The translations under genes were made by a program, and so were the position numbers. A stretch of DNA of 64,000 nt from Amborella trichopoda (lineage: Eukaryota; Streptophyta; Magnoliopsida; Amborellales; Amborellaceae), in the NCBI RefSeq assembly GCF_000471905.2, contig NW_006499776.1:1982069-2046068 (forward strand), read 5' to 3'. The notes beneath the pieces are model-generated. The model was not told the DNA's origin. It saw only the letters and a program-made list of their open reading frames with translations, and searched no databases. This document shows positions 25,846-37,157 of this stretch, piece after piece (positions within the stretch are counted from its first letter, which is position 1; every line of letters starts with the position of its first letter).

Positions 25846-28740
25846 ACATTATGGACGAGGCTGAGCAGTTTAGGGTCTTGCAGTATGGGCCTTGGATGAG
25901 CAGTTTTGGGTCAGGCACTATGGATCGAGGTTGAGGAATTTAGGGTAAGCTAGTATGGACCGAGCCTGAGCAGTTTAGGGTCATGCAGTATGGACCAAGG
26001 CTGAGCAGTTTATGATCATGCATTATGGACCGAGGGTGAGCTGTTTAGGGTCATGCAATAAGGACTGAGGCTGAGCAGTTTAGGGTCATGCAGTATGGAC
26101 CGAGGCTAAGCAGTTTAGAGTCATGCATTATGGATGAGGCTGAGCTTTTTAAAGTCTTGAAGTATGGACTGAGGCCGGGAAGTTTTTGGTCGGGCAGTAT
26201 GGATCGAGGCCAAGTTGTTTTGTGTCATGCAGTATGGACCGAGCCAGAGCAGTTTGGAGACATGGAGTATGGACCGAGGCTAACCAATTCAGCGTCGTGC
26301 ATTATGAGTTTCGAGTCATGGATTATGGACGAGGCTGAGCAGTTTAGGATCTTGCAGTATGGACCGAGGCTGAGTAGTTTTTCGTCAGGCAGTATCAATC
26401 GAGGCTAAGAGGATTTGAGTCATGCAGTATGGATCGAGATAGAGCCGTTTGGGGTCATGCGGTACGGACAGAGGTTGAGCTGTTTCGGTTCATGTAATAA
26501 GGCTGGAGGCAGAGCAGTTTAGGGTTATGCAGTATCGACTGAGGCTGAGTAGTTTAGAATCATGCATTATAGACCAGGCTAAGCAAATTAGGGTCATGCA
26601 GTATGGATCGAGGCAGAGCTGCTTTGGGTCAGGCGGTGTGGATCGAGGCTAAGAAGTTTAGGGTCATGAAGTATGGACCGAGCCTGAGCAGTTTAAGGTC
26701 ATGCAGTATGTACCGAGCCTAAGTAGTTTAAGGAAATGCCGTATAAACCGACGCCGAGAAGTTTAGGGTCATGCAGTGAGAACCGAGACTGAGTAGTTTA
26801 TTGTAATGCAGTTTGGACCGAGGCTGACAAGTTTAGCATCATTCAGTATGGACCGAGGCTGACCACTTTAGGATAATGTAGTATGGACCGAGGCTGAGCT
26901 GTTTAGGGTCCTACAGTATGGATTGAGGCTGAGCTGTTTAGGATCACGCAGTCTTGACCGAGGCTGAGCAGTTTAACGTCGAGCAGTATGGACCAAGGGG
27001 GAGCAGTTTAGGCTCAAGCAGTATGGGCCGAGCCTAAGCAGTTTAGCGTCGTGTAGTATGGATAGAGGCGGAGCAGTTTAGGGTCATGCAGTATGGACCA
27101 AGCCTAAGTAGTTTAGGGTCATGCTGTATGGACCTAGGCTGAGCGGTTTAGGGTCACACAATATGGACAGAGGCTGAGCAATTAAGGGTCATGAAGTATG
27201 GACCGAGGTTGAGCGGTTTAGGGTTAGCTGTCTTGACCGAGGCCGAGCATTTTTGGGACTTGGAGTGTTGACCGAGGCTGTGTTGTTTAGGGTTATGAAG
27301 TATGGACTGAGGCTGAGTAGTACAGACTCATGTTTTATGGACCGAGGCTTAGCAGTTTATGGTCATGCAGTGTGGACCGAGGTTGAGCAGGTTAGGGTCA
27401 TACATTATGGATCGAGGTTGAGGAGTTTAGGGTCATGCAGTATGGACCGAGGATGAGTAGTATAGGGTCATGCAGTATGGACCGAGGTTAGAAGTTTAAG
27501 GTCATGCAGTCTGAACTGAGTCTTAACAGTTTAGGGTCAAGCAGTATGGACCGAGGCTGAGTAGTTTAGGGTCATGCAGTATGGACCGAGCTTGAGCAGT
27601 TTAGGGTCACGCAGTATGCATCGAGGCTGAGCAGTTTAGGGTCTTGTAGTATAGACTGAGGCTGAGCTGTTTAGGGTCATGCAATATGGACCGAGACTGA
27701 GCAATTTAGGGTCAGCAGTCTTGACCGAGGCCGAGTTGTTTTTGTCTTAGAGTGTTGACCAAGGCTACGTAGTTTAGGGTTATGAAGTATGGACTAAGGC
27801 TAAAAAATATAGGGTCTTGTTGTATCCACCGAGGATTAGCAGTTTATGGTCATGCAGTGTGGATCGAGGCTGAGCAGATTAGGGTCACTCATTACGGATC
27901 GAGGCTGAGGAGTTTTGGGTCATGCAGTATGGCAGTAGGGACCAAGGCTGAACAGTTTAAGATGATGAAGTATGCACCGACGGTAAGCAGATTAGGGTCT
28001 TGCAGTATGGACCGAGGCTGAGCAGTTAAGCATCATGGAGCATGAACCAAGGCTGAGAAGGTTAGGGTCATGCAGTATGGACCGAGCCTGAGCAATTTAG
28101 GGTCATGCAATATGTATCGAGGATGACAAGTTTAGAATCATGTAGGATGGATTGAGGTAGAGCAGCTTAGGGTCGTGCACTATGGACCGAGGCAAAGCAG
28201 TTTAAGGTCAAACGGTATGGATCGAGGCTGGACAGTTTAGGTTTATGCAGTGTGGACTGAGGTTGCGCAGTTTAGGGTCATGCAGTGTGGACTGAGGTTG
28301 TGCAGTTTAGGGTCATTCGGTAGGGACAGAGGATGAGTAGTGTTGGGTCATGCAGTGTCGACCGAGGCTGAGCAGTTTATGCTCAGGCAGTATGGACCGA
28401 CGCTGAGCATTTTAGACTCATGCAGTATAGACAGAGGCTGAGTAGTTTTTGGTCTCGCATTATGGAGCGAGCTTAAGTAATTTAAGGTCATGCAGTGTGG
28501 ACCCAGGCTGAGCAATTTAGGGTCATTCAGCATGGATCGAGGCTGACCAGTTTAGGGTGATGCTGTATGCACTGAGCTTGAGCAATTTAAGGTCATGCTG
28601 TATGGATCGAGACTGCGCTGTTTAGAGTCCTACAATTTGGTCCAATGCTGAGCAGTTTACGGTCATGCCATATGGACCAAGGCTTAGTAGTTTAGGGTCA
28701 TGCAGTATGGACCGAGGCTGAGCTTTTTAGGGTCATGGGG
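25846..28740 (+). repeat. 35-bp satellite array, middle domain with its own higher-order variants
   Basis: Still the 35-bp unit, but the marker variants change. Short units that lack part of GACCGAGG after an ATTATGG core recur near 25848, 26127, 26322 and 26566. A block starting TCTTGACCGAGGCCGAG at 27231 is repeated at 27719 (offset 488), and GGTTATGAAGTATGGACT at 27291 is repeated at 27778 (offset 487), about 14 units. The array ends where GGTCATGG is locally duplicated (28731-28746) and the GA-rich start of the insert follows. Confidence 0.85.
27231..28200 (+). repeat. 487-bp tandem duplication in the middle domain
   Basis: Two adjacent 14-unit blocks share the order TCTTGACCGAGGCCGAG, GAGTGTTGACC, GGTTATGAAGTATGGACT, CAGTTTATGGTCATGCAGTG and TGAGGAGTTT. 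Anchor offsets are 488 and 487 bp (27231/27719 and 27291/27778). Confidence 0.7.
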
Positions 28741-28800
28741 TCATGGTTTAGAGAGCGAGAGAGGAGAGAGAAGATCTAGGCGAGTACCCTTGAGCTTTAC

Positions 28801-29480
28801 AAGTAACTATCTCTCTCCTCTCTTCTTTTCCTCTCTTTCTTTACATTCTCTCTTCATCTTTCCCTTCTCCCTCTTCTTCTTTCGTTTCTCTTTCTTCTTT
28901 TTTCCTTTCTCTCTCCTTTTGTTCTTCTGTCCCGCACGGCAGTGCACACTGTCGAGCATGATCTTCTCTCTGTTCCCTGTCCTTTCTTTCTTCTGTTCTA
29001 CATGGTACTGCACACTAACGAGTATCGCCTTCTCTCTCTTCCCTCTTCCCTCGTTCTTTTGTCCCACATGACAGTGCACACTTCCAAGCATAACCTTCTC
29101 TCTCTTCCCTCTTTTCTCTTTAGTCTGTTCCACAGCAGTGCACACTACTGAGCGTGACCTTCTCTCTCTTCCCTCTTCTTTCTTTCTGTTGTCCCGCATG
29201 GCAGTGCACACTGCCAAGCATGACCTCCTCTCTCTTCCTTCTTCTCTCTTTCTTATTTTCCGCACGATAGTGCACACTACCAAGCACGACCTTCTCTTCT
29301 CTCTAACTTGCACGACGGTGAACACCGTCGAGCGTGTTCTTCTCTCTCTTACTTCTCTTCTCTCCCCCTTTCTGTTCTGTACGGCAACACACACTGCCTG
29401 GCATGACCCATCCTTCTCTCTCTTTACTCTCGGTCTTGCACTGCAGTGCATAATGTCCAGCACGACCTCTTTGTCCTTTC
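28801..29480 (+). repeat. 66-bp minisatellite, about 9 units, pyrimidine tract plus hairpin core
   Basis: The core AGTGCACACT recurs at 28941, 29007, 29073, 29137, 29203 and 29269 (spacing 64-66), then more degenerate at 29317, 29385 and 29445. Between cores lies a CT-rich tract (TTCTCTCTCTTCCCTCTTC-like). Each core can form a short hairpin. 66 bp is 22 codons, so both strands stay open: 218 codons on minus at 28807-29463, with a Lys/Arg/Glu-rich 22-residue repeat, and 127 codons on plus at 29138-29521. These are most likely by-products of the repeat. Confidence 0.85.
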
Positions 29481-29538
29481 TCCTCTCTTTCCTTTGCTTG
29501 TTTTACCCAAGGGCAGGCTAAGCCTTGTGCTGCCGTGT

Positions 29539-29722
29539 CAGTCTTGTCGTCGAGCAGTCTAGCCATCATGATGGTCTCGTTACTGTGCCCATCTAGTTGC
29601 CCATCAGACCAGCTGCTGCACCAGACTAGCAGCCATGCCAGTCTAGTCACCGAGCAGTCTAGTTGGCGGGCAAATGCAGTTACCATGCCTGTCTAGCTTC
29701 CATGTCAGACCAACTGCTACAT
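29539..29722 (+). repeat. Imperfect 100-bp direct duplication
   Basis: CAGTCTTGTCGTCGAGCAGT at 29539 corresponds to CAGTCTAGTCACCGAGCAGT at 29639. CATCAGACCAGCTGCTGCA near 29602 corresponds to TGTCAGACCAACTGCTACA near 29703. The offset is 100 bp for both anchors, with many substitutions between copies. It lies directly downstream of the 66-bp minisatellite. Confidence 0.7.
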
Positions 29723-30771
29723 TTCTAGCATCTTAAATTGCTGTGGGAACACCACCATTGGATCCGGCATGGTTGAAAACCCCCAGGGGTCAAGTTTTAT
29801 CCCAAAAAGACACTCCAAGATGAAGTTATAGGTGAAAGAGTGAAATAGGAGGAGCCGCACGCTATTCCCATGAGGCCACCCTACAACACTACACCATTAA
29901 AGGGACAGTCACTACTAGTGAATTTTGATGCTCATATCTCGGGCGCCCCTTGTCGGATCATGTTCAAATTTGGTGAGCATGTTCGTCTAGTCAAGACGAG
30001 CGATTAGATATGTGACAAGCCCCTTGACGATAGCCAAGCACGAAGAAAAGCTAGAGAGAAGTTGCTGATTCGTGAAGAAAGTGCAGAAAATTCAACAGCG
30101 TTGTGCCTCGCTCATGAGCGGAGTGAGCTCGAGCAGCCAAATTACTCCTCTCAAGAGCCTCATCGATGCGAGACCAATCCCACTTCAGGCATAAGTTCTC
30201 GGGCCATCTTTGACCCAAACCCTATATATGATGAACGATCGAATTATGCACATGAAGCTGACGAACAGACTTCAAATTCCGTCGCCAGGCCAAAATTCCA
30301 AACTTACAAAATCTTCGTTCAGCCACGGAATCGAGCTAAATTTGGTACCCCATGATCGTAGTGGCATGCTCAGTGTGATTCAAAGAAGAACACGCAGGAA
30401 AACGTCAAAGAATTCAGCCAACACACTATCGAATCGTAATTTCAAGATCTACTCAACATTCAAGTCACATGATTGTGCACCAAAAATATGATCTGTGGCT
30501 CAAAGTTGGTATCAAATTGATCGCCATGCTGAGCCCTACAAGAAAACAATCATCTTACGATCGACCGGGCATCAAAACGACCCAAAATCTTCCATGCAAG
30601 AACACGCAGGTCCTAGGGCAACACATGGACTGTTCTAAAATTTCACAACTTAGACAGAGGCAAATCTATCATTTTGCACCGTATTTTCTAATTTCTTTTA
30701 AATCAATTTAATCTTAATTTCCAACAAATAAGGTTACTTTTGATCATCCACCCATGTTTGGGGCACATTTC

Positions 30772-30781
30772 TATATATATG
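30772..30781 (+). promoter_or_regulatory. TATA-like box near the right end of the insert
   Basis: A TATATATA run lies about 100 bp before the point where satellite resumes. In plant LTRs a TATA box sits in U3, with R-U5 about 100-150 bp long after it, so placement fits an LTR end reading on the plus strand. AT-rich runs arise easily by chance and no matching LTR is found, so this is weak. Confidence 0.25.
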
Positions 30782-30880
30782 TACCACCATTGTATGCAGA
30801 AAATAGGAGAGAAGGCAAACACGTCCACACACAAGAGAAAGTTTTCACTTAATACAAGTTTCTCTTTCTTACCATTGTAG

Positions 30881-32700
30881 GTCCATATTGTAAGACGCTT
30901 AACAGCTTAGCCTCGGTCCATGGCCCTGCTTAGCCTCGATTTATACTCCATGACCCTAAACTGCTCAGCCTCGGTCAATTTTGCATGACCCTAAAATGCT
31001 CAGCCTCGGTCCATACAGTATGACACTAAACTGCTCAGCCTCGGTCCATATAGCATGACCCGCCTAAACTACTAAGCTTCGGTCCATACTGCTAAACCCT
31101 AAACTGCTCAACCTCGGTCCATACTGCCAGACCCTAAACTGCTCAACCTCGGTCCATACTGCACCACCCTAAACTGCTCAGCCTACATGACTGAATTGTT
31201 CAGCCATGGTACATACTACACGATTCTTACCAGTTCAGCCTCGGTCCATACTGCATAACCCTAAACCCCTCAGCCTCGATCCATACTGAGTGCCCAAAAC
31301 TGCTCAGCCTTAGTCCATACTACATGACCCTAAACTGCTCAGCTTCGATCCTTACTTAATGCTAAACTGCTCAGCCTCGGTGCATAATGGGCGATACTAA
31401 ACTGCGAGACCTCAGTCCATAGTGCATGAACCTAAATTGCTCAGCCTCGGTCCAAACAGCATGACCCTAAACTGCTCAGCCTCAATCCATACTACATGAC
31501 CCTAAACTGCTCTGCCCTCAGTCCGTACTGCATGACCCTAAAGTTCTCAGCCTCGACCCATAATGCACGACCCTAAACTGTTCAACCTCAGTCCAAACTA
31601 CATAACCCATAACGGCTCGGCCTCTGTCCATGCTGCATAACCGCTAACTGCTTAACCTCGGTCACTAAATGGCTCAGCCTCGGTCCCTATTGCATGACCC
31701 TAAACTACTCAGCCTCATTCCGTACTGCATGACCCTAAAAATCTCAACCTCGATCTGTACTGCATGATCCAAAACTGCTCAGCCTAGGTCCATACTGTAA
31801 GACCCTAAATTACTCTGCCTCGATCCATACGGCATGACCCTAAACTGATCAGCCTCGATTTGTATTGCAAGACCCTAAACTGCTTAAACTTGGTCCACAC
31901 TACATGGCCATGAACTTCTCAACCTCGGTCCAGACTATAAGTCTCTAAACTGCTCAGCCGCAGTCCATACTGCATGACCCAAAAGTGCTCAGCCTCGGTC
32001 CATACTGCATGACCCTAAACTGCTCAGGCTCGTTCAATATTGCATGACCCTAATTTGCTCAGTCTCGTTCCATTCGGCATGATCGTAAACTGCTCGTCCT
32101 CGTTCCATACAACATGACCCTAAATTTCTCAGCCGCAGTCCATACTGCATGGCACTAAAGTTCTCAGCCTCGGTCCATACTGCATGACCCTTAACAGCTA
32201 AGCCGAGGTCCATAGTGCATGATCCTATACTGCTTAGCCTCGTCCGTACGGCATCACCGTAACCTTCTCAGCCTCGGACTAAACTTCATGACCCTCAACT
32301 GCTCAGCTTAGATCCATACTGTATGACCTTAAACTCCTTAGCCTCGGTCCATACTACATGACCCTAAACTGTAAAGCCACAGTCAAGATTGCATGAACCT
32401 AAACTGCTCAGTTTATGTTCATACTACATGACCCTAAACTGCACAGCCTTGGTCTGTAATATGACCTTAAACTGCTCATCCTCGGTCCATAACGCGTGAC
32501 CCTAAAAAGTGAAGCCTCGGTCCACACTCCATGACCATAAACTGTTCAGCCTCGTTTCGCACTACGTGTCATTAAGCAGCTCCGCCTCGGTCCATACTGC
32601 ATGACCCTAAACATCTCAGCCTCCACCCACATTGGATGACCTTAAACCGCTCAACCTTGCTCTAGACAACATGATCCAAAATTGCTCAGCCTCGGTCTAT
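30881..32700 (-). repeat. Inverted block of the 35-bp satellite (about 52 units)
   Basis: Here the unit reads as its reverse complement, with cores CTGCATGACCCTAAACTG and CTCAGCCTCGGTCCATA on the given strand, while all other blocks read TTTAGGG. The switch begins exactly where the 2.1-kb insert ends and reverses again at 32700. A reversed copy of the right-domain marker GTATAAATCGAGG lies at 30934-30946, so the block likely came from right-type array. No gene is seen. Confidence 0.95.
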
Positions 32701-32716
32701 AGGGTATGGACCGAGG
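32690..32716. other. Head-to-head inversion junction with an 8-bp stem
   Basis: CCTCGGTC (32690-32697) and GACCGAGG (32709-32716) are exact reverse complements separated by 11 bases. Here the minus-oriented array meets the plus-oriented one. The next units on the right are irregular: a shortened unit with GGTTGGGTCAGGGGG at 32714-32728 precedes the return of regular spacing. Confidence 0.85.
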
Positions 32717-33423
32717 TTGGGTCAGGGGGTATGGACCGAGGTTGAGAAGTTTATTATCATTCAATATGGACAGAGGCTGAACTCTTTAGTGTCGTGCGGT
32801 CAAGACCGAGGCTGAGCAGTTTTGGGTCTGCAACATTGACCGAGACTGAGCAGTTGAAGGCCATGCCGTATGGACCGAGGCAGAGCTGTTTATGGTCAGT
32901 CAATATGGACCAAGCTTAACAGTATAGTCTCATGCATTATGGACTGAGGCTGAGCAGTTTAGGGTCATGCATTATGGACCGAGGCTGAGCAGTTTAGGGT
33001 CATGCAGCATGGACCGAGCTTGAGCAATTTAGGGTCATGCAGTATGGAACCAGGGTGAGCAGTTTAGGGTCATGCCATCTCCACAGAGGCTTAGATGTTT
33101 AGGGTCAAGCATTATGAACCCAGGATGAGCGGTAAAGGGTCATGCATTATGGACCGAGTCTATGTTGTTTAGGCTCATCCAGTATGGACTGAGGCTGAGC
33201 TATTTAGGTTCATGTAGTCTGAACCGCCGCTGAACAGTTAAGGGTCATGAAGAATGGATCGAGGTTGAGCAGTTTAGGTCATGTAGTATGGATCGTGCCT
33301 AAGCTTGTGAGGGTCATCAAACATGGACCACGACTGAGCTATCAAGGGTCATGCAGTATGGTCCGAGGCTAAGCACTTTAGTGGCATGTAGTACGGACCG
33401 AGGTTGAGTCGATCAGGGTCAGG

Positions 33424-33443
33424 AAGGACAGGGCGAGGTCCTT
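33424..33443. other. GC-rich interruption with a 6-bp hairpin
   Basis: AAGGAC (33424-33429) and GTCCTT (33438-33443) are perfect inverted arms around an 8-base GC-rich loop, followed by GCCGGGGCC. The stretch replaces the middle of one or two 35-bp units and differs in composition from the array. It could be a small filler at a rearrangement point. Confidence 0.6.
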
Positions 33444-36400
33444 GCCGGGGCCGTGCAGTTAAGGGTCATGCATTATGGACCGAGGCTGACCAGTTTAGGG
33501 TCATGCAGTATGAACAAAGGCTGAGCAGTTTAGGGTCATGTAGTGCGGACCGAGGCTAAGCAGTAAAGGGTCTTGAAATATGGAAAAAAACTGAGCAGTT
33601 TAGGGCCATGTAGAATGGACCGAGGCTGAACAAATAAGGGCCCTACAGTATGGATCGAGGCTGAGTCATTTAGAGTCGTACAATATGGATAGAGGCCGGG
33701 TTGTTTAGGTTCATGTCGTATGAATCGAGGCTGAGCAGTTTAGGGACTTGTAGTATGGACTGAGCCCGAGTGGTATAGGGTCATGCAGTTTGGATCGAGG
33801 CTGAGCAGTTTAGGGTCATGCAGTATGGACCGAGCTTGAGCAGTTTAGGGTCATGCAGTATGGACCTAGAATAAGCAATTTACGGTCATGCCGAATGGTA
33901 CGAGGCTGAGTAATTTTGGGCCATGCTGTAAGGACTGAGCCTGAGAAGTTTAGGGTCATGCAGTATGGACCGAGGCTGAACAAGTTAGGTTCATGCATTA
34001 TGGACCGAGGTCGAGCAGTTTAGGGTCATGCAGTATTTACAAGGTTGAGTAGTTTCGGGTCATGCATCATGGACCCAGGCAGAGCACTTTAGGGTCAAGC
34101 TGTAAGGATAAAGGCTGAGCAGTTTAGGTTCTTGCAGTATAAATCGAGGCCGAGCAAATTCGGGTTGTGCGATATGGATCGAGGCTCAGCAGTTTAGGGT
34201 GTGACAGTATGGACCTAGGCTGAGTAGTTAACGGTCATGCAATATAGATTGAGGCTGAGCAATATAGGATCATACAGTATGGACCGAGGCTTAGAAGTTT
34301 AAGGTCATGCAGTATGGACCGAGGCTGAGTAGTTTAAGGTAATTCAATATGGACTGAGGCTGAGCAGTTTAGGGTCATGCATTATTGTCCGAGGCTGTGT
34401 AGGTTAGGGTCATGCAGTATGGACTGAGGCTAAGCAGTTTAGGGTCATGCAGTCTTGACCGAGGCTGAACAGCTTAGGGTCATGCAATATGTACCGAGGT
34501 TGAGTAGTGTAGGGTCGTGTAGAATGAACAGAGACTGAACCGTTTAGGGTCTTGTAGTTTGTTCCAAGGCTGAATGATTTATGGTAATGCTGTATGGACC
34601 TAGGCTAAATAATTTATGGTCATGCAGTAAGGACCACAGTTGAGCATTTTAAGGTCATGCAGTATGGACCAAGGCTGAGCGCTTTAGTGTCATGCAGTAT
34701 GGACCAAGGCTGAGCAATTTTGGGTCATGGAGTATTGACGGAGCTTGAGAAGTTAACTATCATGTCGAATGGTACGAGGCTGAGAAATTTAAGGTCATGC
34801 TGTATGGACAGAGAGTGAGTAGTTTAGGGTCAAACAATGTGGACCGAGGCTGAGCAGTTTAGGGTCATGCAGTATGGACCGAGGCTGAGCAGTTTAGGGT
34901 CATGTACTATGGACTGAGGCTGAGTACTTTAGGGTCATGCAATATGGACCGAGGCTGAGCACATTTCGGTCATGCAGTATGGATCGAGGCTCAGCAGTTT
35001 ACGGTCTTATAGTATGGACCAAGGTTGAGCAGTTCATGGCCAGATACTGTGGACCAAGGCATAACAGTTTAGAGTCATTCATTATGGAATGTGGATGAGC
35101 AGTTTAGGCTCTAGCAGTATAAATCGAGGGTGATCTTTTTAAGGTCACGTAGTATGGATTGAGGCTGAGTAGTTTAGGGTTTGGTAGTATGACCTAGGCA
35201 GAACAGTTTAGTCATGCAGTCTGGATCGAGGCTGTGCAATTTAGGGTCATGCAGTATGGAACGAGGCTGAGCAGTTCGGGGTCATGCGATATGAACCGAG
35301 ATTGAGCAGTTTAGGGTAATGCAATATGGACCGATGCTTGACAGTTAGGGGTTATGCAGTATGGACCGAGGTCTAGCAGTTAGAGGTTATGCAGTGTGGA
35401 CTGAGGTGGAGTAGTTTAGGGTCGTGCAGTATGGGCCGAGGCTGAGAAGTTTAGGGTCATTCAGTCAGGACTGAGGCACAGCAGTTTAGGTTCATGTAGT
35501 ATGGACCGAGGCCGAGCAGTTTTGGTCATGCGGTTTTGACCAAGGACGAACTGTTTAGGTTCATGCAGTGTGGACTGAGGTTGCGCAGTTTAGGGTCATG
35601 CATTAGGGACCGATGCTGGGCAGTTTAGGGTCATTCTGTGTGGAACAAAGCTGAGCAGCTAAGGATCATGCAATGTGGAATGAGGCTCAGCAGTTTTGGG
35701 TCATTCAGTATGCATCGAGGCTGAGCAGTTAAAGGTTATGTAGTATGGACCGAGGCAGAATTGTTAAGAATCATGTAGAATGGATCGAGGCAGAGCAATT
35801 AAGTCATTTAGTATGGATAGAGGTTGAGCAATTTAGGGTCGTCCAGTATGGACCGAGGTTGAGTAGTTTAGGGTTCGACAGTATGGACAAAGGCTTAGTA
35901 GTTTCGGCTCATCCAGTATGGACCGAGGCTGAGCAGTTTAGGGTCATGCAGTTTGCACCGAGTCTGAGCAGTTTAGTTTCATGCTGCATGGACCGATGCT
36001 GAGCATTTAGGGTCAAGCAATATTGATCGAGGCTCAGCAGTTTAGGGTAAGGGAGGATGGACCGAGGCTGCGGCTGAGCAATTTAGGTTTATGCATTGAT
36101 GTCCGAGGCTGAGTAGTTAAGGGTCTTAATATATGGACCTAGGCTGAGACGTTTAGGGTCCTGTCGTATGGACCGAGTTTGAGTAGTTTAGGGTCATCAA
36201 GTATGGTCCGAGGCTGAGCAGTTTAGGGTCATGTACAACAGAACACGGCTGAGTAGTTTAAGGTCATGCAGTATGAACATGCATTATGGACCGAGGTTAT
36301 GCAGTTTAGGGTCATGCAGTATAGACTGAGGCTGGGCAGTTTGGGGACATGCAATCATGATCGAGGCTGAACAGTTTTGGGTCATGCAGTATGGACTGAG

Positions 36401-37157
36401 GTTGAGTAGTTTAGGGTCATGCAGAATGGACCGAGGCTGAGCAGTTTAAGGTCATGTAGTATGGGCCGAGGCTGAGTAGTTGAGGGTCATGCAGTATGGA
36501 CTGCTGCTGAAAATTTTAGGGTCATGCAATACAAGCCGAGGCAGAGAACTTTAGTCTCATGGAGTATGGACCGCGGTAGAGTAGTTAAGGGTCATGCCAT
36601 AAGGACCGAGCTTGAGCAGTTTAGGGTCATGCAGTATGGACCGAGGCTGAGCAGTTTAGGGTCATTCAGTATGGACTGAGGCTGAGCCATTTAGGGTGAT
36701 GTAGTACGGACATAGCTTGAACAGTTTAGGGTACTACAGTATGGACCCAGGATGAGCAGTTTACAGTCATGCCGATTGGTACGAGTTGAGAAATATAGCG
36801 TCATGCAGTATGGACCGAGCCTGAGCAATTTAGGGCCATGTAAAATGGACCGAGGTTGTGCAGTTTAGGGTCATGCTATATGGACCGAGGCTGAGCAGTT
36901 TAAATTCATGCAGTATGGATAGGGTCATGCAATATGGGTCATGGCTAAGCAATTTTGGGTCATGCAGTATGGAATGAGGCTGAGCAGTTTAGGGTCATGT
37001 AGTATGAAATGAGGCTGAGTAGTTTAGGGTTATTCAGAATGAGGCTGAGTAGTTCATTGCCATGTAGTATGGAACGAGGCTGAGCTCTTTAGGGTCTTGC
37101 AGTATGGACTGAGGATGGGCAGTTTACGGTCTTATAGCTTGGATCGAGGCTAAACAG

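Larger units (their letters stand above)
28741..30880 (+). mobile_element. 2.1-kb non-satellite insert, possibly a defective LTR-type element
   Basis: This sequence has no 35-bp periodicity. In order it holds a GA-rich lead-in (28741-28800), a pyrimidine-rich 66-bp minisatellite (to about 29480), a 100-bp duplication (29539-29722), about 1 kb of mixed single-copy-looking sequence, and an end with a TATATATA box about 100 bp before the right border. A TATA box close to the border, followed by an AGAGAAAG and TTTCTCTTTCTT-rich tail, resembles the R-U5 part of a plant LTR. I see no reverse transcriptase, integrase, gag motif, matching left LTR, primer-binding site or target-site duplication. The longest frames (97, 93 and 80 codons, between 30062 and 30711) overlap one another and match nothing I know. 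It could equally be a translocated non-coding segment. Confidence 0.4.

Noticed and set aside
28807-29463. 218-codon minus-strand frame with a charged 22-residue repeat
   Set aside because: It follows from the 66-bp period and the pyrimidine-rich strand. Opposite-strand frames are also open and no known family or start context is seen.
30062-30711. Three overlapping frames of 97, 93 and 80 codons in the 2.1-kb insert
   Set aside because: They lie in different frames over the same bases, match no retroelement domain I know (no polymerase, integrase or zinc-knuckle motif), and are within chance length.
28741-30880. Complete LTR retrotransposon
   Set aside because: No pair of long terminal repeats, no primer-binding site, no polyprotein motif and no target-site duplication could be found by eye.
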